Assembly: GCA_963723455.1 (NCBI GenBank)
Contig: CAVRQM010000001.1
Coordinates: 1,116,001 to 1,180,000, forward strand
DNA from: CAVRQM01 sp963723455
GTDB lineage: Bacteria > Pseudomonadota > Alphaproteobacteria > Acetobacterales > Acetobacteraceae
DNA: 64,000 nucleotides
Reading direction: 5' to 3'
In this document: one piece after another, positions 35,672 through 44,026 of the stretch
Layout: every line of letters begins with the position of its first letter
Numbering within the stretch: position 1 is the first letter of the stretch
Notes under the pieces: model-generated
Database searches by the model: none
What the model was told of the DNA's origin: nothing
Seen by the model: only the letters and a program-made list of their open reading frames with translations
Translations under genes and position numbers: made by a program

Positions 35672-37091
35672 GTGGCAGCTCCCCGCGCGCGGCCCACCAT
35701 TCGCGAAAGCTCTGCTCCGGCAGCGCCGGAAAGTTGCGCGTTTCGGTCCATCCGGCGAGCGGGCCGGGCAGCGACGGGATGATGTCGTCACGCGCCACCA
35801 CCATCTGCGCGAGCCGCCCGGCCTCTCGCGCCAGGCCCATCCGACCCTGGCTTTGGAACATCCACAGCGCCGCCTGCATGGCGATGTTCTCGCCCGACAG
35901 GCTGCCGAACAGGCCGCGCTTGTCCTGCTCGACGACATTGCCGCGCAGATGCACCAGGATGCGCGGGATATTGATCATCACCGGGCACGCCTCGTAGCAC
36001 GCGCCGCACAGGGTCGAGGCGTAGGGCAAGGATCCGGCGCGGTCCAGGCCGCGCAGCTGCGGTGTCACGATCGCGCCGATCGGTCCCTGGTACATCAAGT
36101 CGTAGGCGTGGCCGCCGGTGTGCTTGTACACCGGGCAGACGTTCAGGCAGCGCGAGCAGCGGATGCAATGCAGCGTCTCCCGCGCCTCGGGATCTGCGAG
36201 GATCGCGCTGCGGCCATTGTCGAGCAGCACCAGATGGAACGTCTGCGGCCCGTCGCCCGGCCGCACGCCGGTCCAGAACGAGGTGTACGGGTTCATCCGC
36301 TCGCCGGTCGAGGCGCGTGGCAGCAGCTGCAGAAACGCCGCCATGTCGTCCCAGTGCGCGAACACCTTGTCGATGCCCATGAGCGTGATGAGCACCTCGG
36401 GCAGAGTCAGGCACATGCGCCCGTTGCCCTCGCTTTCGACGACGCCGATGCTGCCCGTCTCGGCGACCGCGAAGTTGACGCCGGACAGCGCGACGCGCGC
36501 GGTGAGGAACTTCTGCCGCAGGTAGCGCCGCGCCGCCGCCGCCAGTTCGCTCGGCTCGTCGGTCAGGTGATCCAGGTGCAGCTCGCGCATGAACAGCTCG
36601 CGGATTTCGGCACGGTTCTTGTGGATCGCCGGCACCAGGATGTGCGAGGGCGAATCATGCGCCAGCTGCACGATCATGTCGGCAAGGTCGGTCTCCACCG
36701 GCTCGATGCCGGCCTCCGCCAGCGCCGGGTTCAGCTCGATCTCGTCGGTGGTGTTGGACTTCACCTTGATGATCGTCCGCGCCTGATGCGCTTGCGCCAG
36801 TCCGACGATGATCTCGCGCGCGTCCGCCGCGTCGCTCGCCCAGTGGACGTGGCCGCCGGCGGCGACGACGTTGCCTTCGAGCAGCAATAGCTGCTCGTCC
36901 AGCGTCGCCATCGCGCGCGCCTTCGCCGCCCGCCCGGCCTCGCGCAGCGCCGGCCAGTCGGGCAGTTCGGCGATCACCTGATCGGTCTTGGCGCGGATCG
37001 TGTTGGTGGCGCGCAGGATGTTGGCGCGCAGCTGCGAGTCGTGCAGCTCGCGGTGCGCCAGCTCGGGAAACGGATGCGCCTCGCGCGTCAT
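35658..37091 (-). CDS. lutB: Lactate utilisation protein B (iron-sulfur)
   Basis: 477 residues. The N-terminal LUD half contains TIIKVKSNTTDEIELN, VETDLADMIVQLAHDSPSHI and VNFAVAETGSIGVVESEGNGR. The ferredoxin-like half has two clusters, CIRCSRCLNVCPVYK and CGACYEACPVMINIP. This architecture is specific for LutB. The start is the ATG at 37091, overlapping the lutA stop by 4 bp. Electrons from lactate presumably pass to the quinone pool. Confidence 0.95.
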   Translation of the reverse strand: MTREAHPFPELAHRELHDSQLRANILRATNTIRAKTDQVIAELPDWPALREAGRAAKARAMATLDEQLLLLEGNVVAAGGHVHWASDAADAREIIVGLAQAHQARTIIKVKSNTTDEIELNPALAEAGIEPVETDLADMIVQLAHDSPSHILVPAIHKNRAEIRELFMRELHLDHLTDEPSELAAAARRYLRQKFLTARVALSGVNFAVAETGSIGVVESEGNGRMCLTLPEVLITLMGIDKVFAHWDDMAAFLQLLPRASTGERMNPYTSFWTGVRPGDGPQTFHLVLLDNGRSAILADPEARETLHCIRCSRCLNVCPVYKHTGGHAYDLMYQGPIGAIVTPQLRGLDRAGSLPYASTLCGACYEACPVMINIPRILVHLRGNVVEQDKRGLFGSLSGENIAMQAALWMFQSQGRMGLAREAGRLAQMVVARDDIIPSLPGPLAGWTETRNFPALPEQSFREWWAARGELPHARP

Positions 37092-37828
37092 GCCGCGCCC
37101 GCCTCGGTGGCGGCCAGGATCTCCGCCAGATGCACCACGCGCACACCGGTCTGGATGCGCGACAGGCCGCCGCCGATATGCATGAGACAGGAATTGTCGC
37201 CGGCCGTGCAGATTTCCGCGCCGGTGTCGAGCACCGCGCGCATCTTGTCGGCCAGCATCGCGGTCGAGGTCTCGGAGTTCTTCAGCGAGAACGTTCCGCC
37301 GAAGCCGCAGCACTCCGCACTGTCGGGCAGCGCGACAAGATCGATGCCGCGCACGCCGCGCAGCAGTCGCTCCGGCCCGTCGCCCAGGTGCAGCCCGCGC
37401 AGCGAGTTGCAGGACGCATGGTAGGTGACGCGATGCGGGTAATACGCCCCGACCTCCGTCACTCCGAGCTTCCGGGTCAGGAACTCGGAAAACTCGAACA
37501 CGCGCGGCGCCAGCGCGGCGACTGCGCGCGCGAGCGCCGTGTCCCCCGCGTGCTCGGCCAGGGTCGCATATTGCTGGCGGACCATCGTGGTGCACGAGGT
37601 CGAGGGGATGACGACGGCCTCGGCGTCGGCGAAGTCATCGACGAAGCGGCGCGCGAGGCTGGTCGCCTCGGCGCGGTAGCCGGAATTGCTGTGCATCTGC
37701 CCGCAGCAGGTCTGGCCGGGCGGGAACTCGACCGCATGCCCCAGACGCTCCAGCACGCGCACCACCGCCTGCCCGGTCTGCGGGAACAGCGTGTCGTTGA
37801 AGCAGGTGATGAACAGGCTGACGCGCAT
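37088..37828 (-). CDS. lutA: Lactate utilisation protein A (CCG domains)
   Basis: 246 residues. Two cysteine-rich CCG domains are visible: FPPGQTCCGQMHSNSGY with VIPSTSCTTM, and YHASCNSLRGL with DSAECCGFGGTFS. These bind an unusual iron-sulfur cluster in LutA and heterodisulfide-reductase-type proteins. The start is MRVSLFITCFNDTLFPQTG. First gene of lutABC, 122 bp after the sugar binding-protein gene on the same strand, so it could be read from that operon. Confidence 0.95.
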   Translation of the reverse strand: MRVSLFITCFNDTLFPQTGQAVVRVLERLGHAVEFPPGQTCCGQMHSNSGYRAEATSLARRFVDDFADAEAVVIPSTSCTTMVRQQYATLAEHAGDTALARAVAALAPRVFEFSEFLTRKLGVTEVGAYYPHRVTYHASCNSLRGLHLGDGPERLLRGVRGIDLVALPDSAECCGFGGTFSLKNSETSTAMLADKMRAVLDTGAEICTAGDNSCLMHIGGGLSRIQTGVRVVHLAEILAATEAGAA

Positions 37829-37950
37829 GACGGGGTCCGGTGCGGCATCTGCCGCTCGCCACGCAACGCTCGGCCGGCGGATCCGGCTGCTTCGCGGGTG
37901 AAAAAAGCCGCCATCGCGAGGCGTCGCTCTCGCGATGGCGTGCGCGGCGG

Positions 37951-39045
37951 CTACTTGCCCCAGATCGCCTTGTAGTGGTCGCGATAGCCGTTGTCGGGAT
38001 CGAACACGTTGTTCGGGCCGCCGTCGAACGCGATGTTGCCGGCGGTCACCAGATGGATCTTCGGCACGAACCCCGACCACGGCTGCTTGGCGAAGGCGCG
38101 GTTCAGCTCGTCCACCAGCTGCCAGCCCTGCATGTTCAGCGGCTCCGGCACGGTCGCCATCTGGTACTGCTTGGCGCGGATGCGCTGATAGGCGCTTTCG
38201 GACCCGTCGCCGGCCGAGATGTTGTGCGGCGCGCCGGCGCCGTCGATGCCGGCGGCGGACAGCGAGGGCGGCATGAAGTCGAAATAGACGTCGTTGATCG
38301 CCAGCGAATAGGTCCATTTCGCGCCGAACCGCTGCAGCAGCGAGGTGGTGAGCTGCGGCATGCGCTGCGACGCCTCGGCGATCGGGCTGTCCTCGAAGCT
38401 CAGCACCGTGCAGCCGGGGCATTGCTTGATGACCGCCTCCATCGCCCGCGCCTTGAACAGCGCGATCTGGTACTGGCTGTCAGTGAAGATCACCACGCCC
38501 GCCTTGCCGCCCGAATCCGCGACGGCGAGATCCGCCGCGGTGGCGGCCACGTCGGCCGAGACGCTGGTGACGTTGGCGAACAGGCCGGCGGCCGAGTCCG
38601 GCCCCGGCTTCGGGCCGGAATGCCAGCCGACCAGCGGGATGCCAGCGGCGGCCGCCTGGCCGAAGCCGACCTTCTGCTCGTTGGTGTCGAAGCCGCCGAC
38701 GATGATGCCGTCGGGCTTGAGCGTCAGCGCCTGGTCCAGTGCGGCGGTGCGCGCCGAGACGGTGCCCTGCCCGTCCAGCACCCGGACAGTCCAGCCGATC
38801 GCCGCACCGGCCTGCTGCACGCCCTGCGAGACGCCCAGGATGCCGCCGTTCTTCATGTCGCCCGCGACGAAGATGATGGTCTTGCCGGCGGCGGCTTTCG
38901 GACCGGTGGTCGGGCCGTCCCAGGCGCTCGCGCGGCCGGTCGCGGTGGCCACGTTGGCGCGCGCGTCGCCCAGCATGTCGGCGCGGGCGCTGCCCGCCAG
39001 CGCGAAGCTGGCAGCCGCCAGCAGCAGCAGTCGAAACCGCATCAT
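37951..39045 (-). CDS. Sugar-type ABC transporter substrate-binding protein
   Basis: 364 residues with signal peptide MMRFRLLLLAAASFALAGSA (cleavage likely after ARA). The mature part has the type-I periplasmic-binding fold: IIFVAGDMKNGGILGVSQGVQQAG, DGIIVGGFDTNEQKVGF, FTDSQYQIALFKARAMEAVI, SLAINDVYFDF. Similar to ribose/autoinducer-2-type binding proteins, but the ligand is unknown. Two adjacent ATGs (39045, 39042) are possible starts; the first overlaps the permease stop as ATGA. The lutABC genes lie directly downstream. Confidence 0.88.
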   Translation of the reverse strand: MMRFRLLLLAAASFALAGSARADMLGDARANVATATGRASAWDGPTTGPKAAAGKTIIFVAGDMKNGGILGVSQGVQQAGAAIGWTVRVLDGQGTVSARTAALDQALTLKPDGIIVGGFDTNEQKVGFGQAAAAGIPLVGWHSGPKPGPDSAAGLFANVTSVSADVAATAADLAVADSGGKAGVVIFTDSQYQIALFKARAMEAVIKQCPGCTVLSFEDSPIAEASQRMPQLTTSLLQRFGAKWTYSLAINDVYFDFMPPSLSAAGIDGAGAPHNISAGDGSESAYQRIRAKQYQMATVPEPLNMQGWQLVDELNRAFAKQPWSGFVPKIHLVTAGNIAFDGGPNNVFDPDNGYRDHYKAIWGK

Positions 39046-40115
39046 GTCGTTCCCCTGATCGGCGCCGGCGCCGGGATTGGCCTGGGCGCCTTGGTTGCAG
39101 CCCCGCGCTTGCGCTGCGCGTATCCGGCGATGCCGATGGCGACCAGCAGCGTGACGCCGTTGAACATCGGCTCGACCCAGAACGAGCCGCCGAATTGCTG
39201 GATACCGGCGATGCCGATGGCCAGGATCGCCACGCCGACCAGCGTGCCCCACACGTTCACCCGCCCCGGCTTGATCGTGGTCGAGCCGAGGAACGCGCCG
39301 ACCAAAGCGGGCAGCAGGAACTCCAGCCCGACGCTGGCCTGGCCGATGCGCAGCTTGCTGGCCAGCAGCACGCCGGCCAGCGCCGTCAGCGTTCCCGAGG
39401 CGACGAAGGCGGCGACCGTGTAGCGGCGGACGAAGATGCCGTTCAGCGCGGCGGCGCGCGGGTTGGCGCCGATGGCGTACAGGTACCGGCCGACCGGCAG
39501 GTATTCGAGCGTCACCCACATGACGAAGGCCAGGCCCAGGACGTAGAACCCGGTGATCGGCAGGCCGAGCACGAACGTGCCGCTGAGCGCGTAGAACCCG
39601 GGCTGCAGCATGCCCAGCACCTGCCGCCCGCCTGAATGCCACATGGCGATTGCGTACAGCACCGTGCCGGTGCCCAGCGTGGCGATGAAGCTGTCGATCT
39701 GCGCGACCTCGACCAGCACGCCGTTGAGCAGGCCGACGAAGGCGCCGAGGCCCAGCACCGCCAGCACGGCGAGCAGCCAGGGCAGGTGCAGCATGGTCTG
39801 CAGGCTGATCGCCAGGATATGCCAGAGCACGATGCCGTAGCCCACCGTCAGGTCGATCTTGCCCGTCGCCATCGGGATCATCGCCGCCAGCGACAGCAGG
39901 GCGATGATCGCCTTGTCGCTGACGATGCTGCGCAGGTTCAGCATGGTCGGGAACGTGTCCGGCAGCAGCCACGAGAAGAGGACCGCCAGCAGCACCGCCA
40001 GGATCACCAGTCCGTAAACCGGCAGCAAGCGCAGCAGGCGCGCCGGGCCGTGCAAGCGGGACAGTTCGCCGCGCGTGGGCTCCAGCGCGGTGGAGCGGAT
40101 TGAGGAGGTTGCCAT
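39042..40115 (-). CDS. Sugar-type ABC transporter permease
   Basis: 357 residues, about nine hydrophobic segments. The RbsC family is indicated by MIPMATGKIDLTVGYGIVL, SFIATLGTGTVLYAIAMWHSGGRQVLG and GLEFLLPALVGAFLGSTTIKPGRVNVWGT. The usual DLSVG is DLTVG here. Middle gene of the second importer, between the ATPase (31 bp upstream) and binding protein (4-bp overlap). Confidence 0.9.
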   Translation of the reverse strand: MATSSIRSTALEPTRGELSRLHGPARLLRLLPVYGLVILAVLLAVLFSWLLPDTFPTMLNLRSIVSDKAIIALLSLAAMIPMATGKIDLTVGYGIVLWHILAISLQTMLHLPWLLAVLAVLGLGAFVGLLNGVLVEVAQIDSFIATLGTGTVLYAIAMWHSGGRQVLGMLQPGFYALSGTFVLGLPITGFYVLGLAFVMWVTLEYLPVGRYLYAIGANPRAAALNGIFVRRYTVAAFVASGTLTALAGVLLASKLRIGQASVGLEFLLPALVGAFLGSTTIKPGRVNVWGTLVGVAILAIGIAGIQQFGGSFWVEPMFNGVTLLVAIGIAGYAQRKRGAATKAPRPIPAPAPIRGTT

Positions 40116-40146
40116 GCGTTCAGCTCCTTGCGACCGCGCGCCGCAT

Positions 40147-41649
40147 CTATGCCGCCTGCTTGACGGAGGCGGCGTGGATCAGCCGCTCGATGGTCAGGTC
40201 GGACCCGGCGACCTCGTCCACGATCAGGCCGCGCGAGAACACCAGGGCGCGGTTGCAGATCCGCGCCACTTCCTCGAAGTCCGTGGACACGACGATCACG
40301 CCCAGCCCGCGCGCGAGCGCCGCCTCCAGCAGCCGGTAGATGTCCGCCTTGGCCCCGACATCGACGCCGGCGGTCGGGTCTTCGGCGATCAGCAGCCGGC
40401 GCGTCACCCGCAGCCAGCGGCCGACCACGACCTTTTGCTGATTGCCGCCGGACAGCGCCTCGATCGGCAGGTCGGGCGCGTTGGGGCGCACGCCGACCGT
40501 CTCGCCGATCGCGCGCGCCCGCCCCGCCTCGCGGCTGGGCGAGAGCAGATGCAGCAGCCGCCGGCCGATCGCGCCAGGGTTCAGGAAGGTGTTTTCGCGG
40601 ATCGACAGGCCGGCGGCGGTGCTTTCCTCCACCCGTTCGCGGGCGATCAGGCCGATGCCGCAGGCGATGGCCGAAGCCGGCGCGCGCAGGTCCGGCACGG
40701 CGCCGGCCAGCCGCACCGTGCCGGTGCAGGGCACGGCGCCGAACAGCGCCCGGCCGATCCGTTCGTGTCCGGCGCCGCGCAGGCCGACCAGCCCGACGAT
40801 CTCGCCGCGCCGCACCGCGAACCCGACCGGCCCGGCGCCGCCGGCCACCAGTCCCGATACCTGCAACAGGGCCTCGCCGGCCGCCGGTTCGCGCTGCGCC
40901 TCGAACCGGTCGAGCGCGCGGCCGACGATCAGGCCGACCAGCGCGTCGGGCGTGGTCTCGGCCACCCTGCACTCGCCGACCAGCGAGCCGTCGCGCAATA
41001 CGGCGACGCGATCGGCGAGCTGGAACACCTCGTCCAGGCGGTGCGACACGTAGATCATCGCCACGCCGCGCGCGGCCAGCGGGCGCAGCGCGTCGAACAG
41101 GCGATGCACCTCGTCGGCCGGCAGGCTGGCGGTCGGCTCGTCCAGCACCAGAACGTCGGACCGCACCGCCAGGGCGCGAGCGATGGCGACCAGGCTTTTC
41201 TCGGTGCGGCTGAGATCCTGCACCCGCGCGGTCGGATCCAGGTCGCCGCCGATCTGCGCCAGCGCCGCGCGCGCCGCCTGTTCGGTCGCGCGCCAGTCGA
41301 TGCGGCCGCCGGCGCGCGGGTAGCCCAAGGCCAGCGCCATGTTCTCGGCCACCGTCATCCAGTCGATCAGTCCGAGATCCTGATGGATGAAGGCGACGGG
41401 CTGGTGCTGGCCGAAGCGGACCGGCTTGTGGCGGTACGGCGCGCCGCGATACAGGATGCGCCCCTCGTCCGGGTCGTGGATGCCGGCCAGCGTCTTGATA
41501 AGGGTGGATTTGCCGGCGCCGTTCTCGCCCAGGAGCGCCAGGATCTCGCCGGGGCGCAGGTCGAGCGAGACCGAGTTCAGGGCGAGCGTGCCGCCGAACC
41601 GCTTGACGATGCCCTCAAAGCACAGCAGCGGACCCCGCTCCACGATCAC
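40147..41649 (-). CDS. Sugar-type ABC transporter ATP-binding protein, double domain
   Basis: 500 residues with two ABC domains. Domain 1: Walker A GENGAGKST, LSRTEKSLVAIARAL in place of a normal signature, Walker B VLVLDEPTASLP. Domain 2: GLVGLRGAGHERIG in place of the P-loop, signature LSGGNQQKVVVGRWL, and LLIAEDPTAGVD, where the usual DEPT is shifted to EDPT. The unusual LSRTEKS signature also occurs in some CUT2 ATPases. First gene of the operon leading to the permease, binding protein and perhaps lutABC. Confidence 0.88.
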   Translation of the reverse strand: MIVERGPLLCFEGIVKRFGGTLALNSVSLDLRPGEILALLGENGAGKSTLIKTLAGIHDPDEGRILYRGAPYRHKPVRFGQHQPVAFIHQDLGLIDWMTVAENMALALGYPRAGGRIDWRATEQAARAALAQIGGDLDPTARVQDLSRTEKSLVAIARALAVRSDVLVLDEPTASLPADEVHRLFDALRPLAARGVAMIYVSHRLDEVFQLADRVAVLRDGSLVGECRVAETTPDALVGLIVGRALDRFEAQREPAAGEALLQVSGLVAGGAGPVGFAVRRGEIVGLVGLRGAGHERIGRALFGAVPCTGTVRLAGAVPDLRAPASAIACGIGLIARERVEESTAAGLSIRENTFLNPGAIGRRLLHLLSPSREAGRARAIGETVGVRPNAPDLPIEALSGGNQQKVVVGRWLRVTRRLLIAEDPTAGVDVGAKADIYRLLEAALARGLGVIVVSTDFEEVARICNRALVFSRGLIVDEVAGSDLTIERLIHAASVKQAA

Positions 41650-41749
41650 TCGTCCCCATCCTGCTCCGGGGCCACCCTGCCCCGGTTGCTGGGACGCTAT
41701 CGCCGCGCCTCGACTCGCGCCAGCCTCATCACGCCGGCGGATCGACGGA

Positions 41750-42916
41750 TCATGGGGTGATCGCGAAGATGGTGCCGGACGCGGTGGCGCCGTAAATCGT
41801 GTTGGAGGGGTCGATGGCCAGCGTGCCGGTCGGGCCCGAGCCGTCCCTGCCCCCGGTGAACCGGTGCAGGACCGTCAGCGCGCCGGCCGGCGTAATGCGA
41901 AAAACGGTGCCATGGCCGCTGTCCGCCGGCGCGGAACCGCCCGCCAGGGTCGTGCCGTACAGATTGCCGTCCTGCCCGAGCGCCAGCGGGCCATTCGGCA
42001 GATACCCGTCGGCCCCTCCGCTGAACCTGTGCAGGATGCGGAACCCGGCCCCGGTGATGGTCCAGACGACGCCCGCGGACGAGGATCCGTTGCGCACGTT
42101 GGTGACGCCATAGATGTTGCCCGCCGCGTCCTGCGTGGGCGTGATCTGCGGATACTCGCCGTCGTCGCGATCCTTGAACGAGTAGATCGTGGCGAGCGTG
42201 CGGCCGGGCTGCTGCAAGCTGAACACCGAGCCATTCGGCCGTCCGCCGAAGCCCATGCCGACCGTGGTGCCATACAGGGTCCCGCCGATGCCCAGGATCA
42301 CGCCGCTGAACGGGCAATGTCCGTCGTGCCGGCTGGCGAACCTGTGCAGCACGCGCATCGCCCCGTCCGCCGCGATGCTGAACACCTCGCCATTGCCGGG
42401 CGAGAGGTCCGCCTGCGAGGCGGTGCCGAACAGGGTTCCGGCGCGATCCAGCGCCACCCCGTCGAGGGGTGCGGCGCCGTCGAGGCCGCCGAGGAAGCTG
42501 TGCAGCGTGACGACCGCCTGGCCGGAGGCGGGCAGCCTGAACACCGCGCCCTGGCCGGCGCTGCCGCCGGCCACCGTGGTGCCGAAGATGTCGCCCGCGG
42601 CGTTCATCGCCAGGCGGGCGTTCACCTGGCGGCCGTCATCGCCGCCGGTGAAGGTGTACAGAACCTGGAAGGCGCGCGCCGGGCCAAGCCGGAACAGCAG
42701 CCCGGCGCCGGCCGGGCCGGCGGTGGGTTCGGCGCCATAGAGCGAGGATCCCCGCACCAGGCTGACGAACAGCGACGCCTGCGCGCCGGGCGGCGCGGTG
42801 TAGAGCACGCTGAACCCGGATGCGCTGGCGTGCCCCGACAGGGCCGCCCAGATCCCGATCGCCCAGATCCCGATCGCGACGGCACCGCCGACGCCCCAGC
42901 ACCGACCGCGACGCAT
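41750..42916 (-). CDS. Exported GloVer-type tandem-repeat beta protein
   Basis: 388 residues with a long signal peptide (cleavage near GHASA). The rest is about six repeats of ~55 residues built on the pattern LYGTT..G....G..GTVF.....G...VLHRF.GG.DG. These match choice-of-anchor GloVer-containing proteins, predicted extracellular beta-propeller or solenoid proteins of unknown role. The signal peptide contains a duplicated AIGIW from a 15-bp direct repeat at 42847-42876. No C-terminal anchor is seen; it ends TIFAITP. Confidence 0.82.
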   Translation of the reverse strand: MRRGRCWGVGGAVAIGIWAIGIWAALSGHASASGFSVLYTAPPGAQASLFVSLVRGSSLYGAEPTAGPAGAGLLFRLGPARAFQVLYTFTGGDDGRQVNARLAMNAAGDIFGTTVAGGSAGQGAVFRLPASGQAVVTLHSFLGGLDGAAPLDGVALDRAGTLFGTASQADLSPGNGEVFSIAADGAMRVLHRFASRHDGHCPFSGVILGIGGTLYGTTVGMGFGGRPNGSVFSLQQPGRTLATIYSFKDRDDGEYPQITPTQDAAGNIYGVTNVRNGSSSAGVVWTITGAGFRILHRFSGGADGYLPNGPLALGQDGNLYGTTLAGGSAPADSGHGTVFRITPAGALTVLHRFTGGRDGSGPTGTLAIDPSNTIYGATASGTIFAITP

Positions 42917-42984
42917 TGACAGGTCCCCAATAATTGCAATCGGGTTTAGAACAGCCGGGCGGCGCAGGGCAAGCCCGCGCCGGG

Positions 42985-43806
42985 CTAACCGGAGACTTCA
43001 GCCGCCTGCCCCAGACAGCGCAGGTACCGCTCGACCGATGCGGCCAGGACGGCGCTGCCGTCATGCGGCACGATGCTTTGCCAGAACGCGCCGTAGATCG
43101 TCTCGAACGCAAACGGAGCCAGCACGGCTGCAATCCGTTGGACCGGCGCGCGCGACAGCGGCAGGTAGTCGGGATAGCTCCACATGAAGCTGACGCGGCG
43201 ATCCGGGGTCACCTGCGCGATGTCGCCGGACAGCAGCGCGCCACGGCCCGCGGCACCGTCGCGCCAGTGGAGAACCGTGCCGCCGGCGAAATGGCCGCCG
43301 GCGCGGATCAGGGTCACACCGGGCAGCAGGCGACGGGTGTCGCCGTCCCAGAAATGCAGCCTCGGGTCGGCGCGCATCACCCATTGCCGGTCTGCCGCGT
43401 GCAGATGCACCGGGCAGTCGAAGGCGCGCGCCCAGTCCACCATCGCCGCGTAGTAGTGCGGATGCGAAATCGCGATGCCGGCCAGCCCGCCGAGGCCGCG
43501 CACGAACTCCTCGATCGCCGGGTCGAGCAGCGGGATGCAGTCCCACAACAGGTTGCCGGACGGCGTGCGCAGCAGCAGCGCGCGCTGGCCGATGCCGAAT
43601 GTCGGCTGGATGCCCAGGCCCAGCAAGTCGGGCTGCTGCTGGCGGACCGTGGTGAAATGCGCGCCACGCAGCGCATCCGGCGTCGTCCAGGCCTGGCCGG
43701 AGGGCGGCACGAACTGGCGTTCGTCGCTGCAGATCGGACAGGTCGCGGGCGGCCCCTCCGCCGGCTCGAACTGGGTGGCGCAGGTGACGCAAATGAAAGG
43801 CGTCAT
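42985..43806 (-). CDS. MBL-fold hydrolase with an N-terminal rubredoxin-like zinc ribbon
   Basis: 273 residues. Residues 1-32 contain ICVTCATQFEPAEG and ATCPICSDERQ, a CxxC...CxxC metal ribbon. From about 60 an MBL fold follows (IGQRALLLRTPSGNLLWDCI, IAISHPHYYAAMVDWARAF, IRAGGHFAGGTVLHW, LLSGDIAQVTPD, MWSYPDYLPLS). The classical HxHxDH is reduced to SHPHYYA, so metal binding is probably altered. Substrate unknown. The ATG at 43806 gives the ribbon right at the N-terminus. Confidence 0.8.
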   Translation of the reverse strand: MTPFICVTCATQFEPAEGPPATCPICSDERQFVPPSGQAWTTPDALRGAHFTTVRQQQPDLLGLGIQPTFGIGQRALLLRTPSGNLLWDCIPLLDPAIEEFVRGLGGLAGIAISHPHYYAAMVDWARAFDCPVHLHAADRQWVMRADPRLHFWDGDTRRLLPGVTLIRAGGHFAGGTVLHWRDGAAGRGALLSGDIAQVTPDRRVSFMWSYPDYLPLSRAPVQRIAAVLAPFAFETIYGAFWQSIVPHDGSAVLAASVERYLRCLGQAAEVSG

Positions 43807-43919
43807 GGATGCTGCGCCGAACCAGGCGCGCAGCACGGGCCGGCACGCCGGGAAGTCCTCGGCGCGCGAGTTTCGGATTCGAGCAATTTTCGCATCCGCA
43901 GCCGGCCCTCTGTCTTCAC

Positions 43920-43950
43920 GTTATATCGCTGTCAACCTTGTATAACAGCG
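43920..43950. promoter_or_regulatory. Inverted-repeat operator/promoter candidate
   Basis: An AT-rich spot in a GC-rich intergenic region: GTTATA (43920-43925) mirrors TATAAC (43941-43946), and CGCTGT (43928-43933) mirrors ACAGCG (43945-43950). TATAAC could be a -10 box for the glycosylphosphotransferase gene starting at 44027. It lies between divergent genes. Confidence 0.4.
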
Positions 43951-44026
43951 CGCTGTGTTGGGGACTCGTCAAGCTGCGGCGTGTACAGAGCACGCTTTCG
44001 CGACCTAGACGGGACAGCCTGCACCG

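Noticed and set aside
43920..43950. LuxR-type quorum-sensing box
   Set aside because: The inverted repeat spacing does not fit a lux box and no luxR or luxI gene is nearby.
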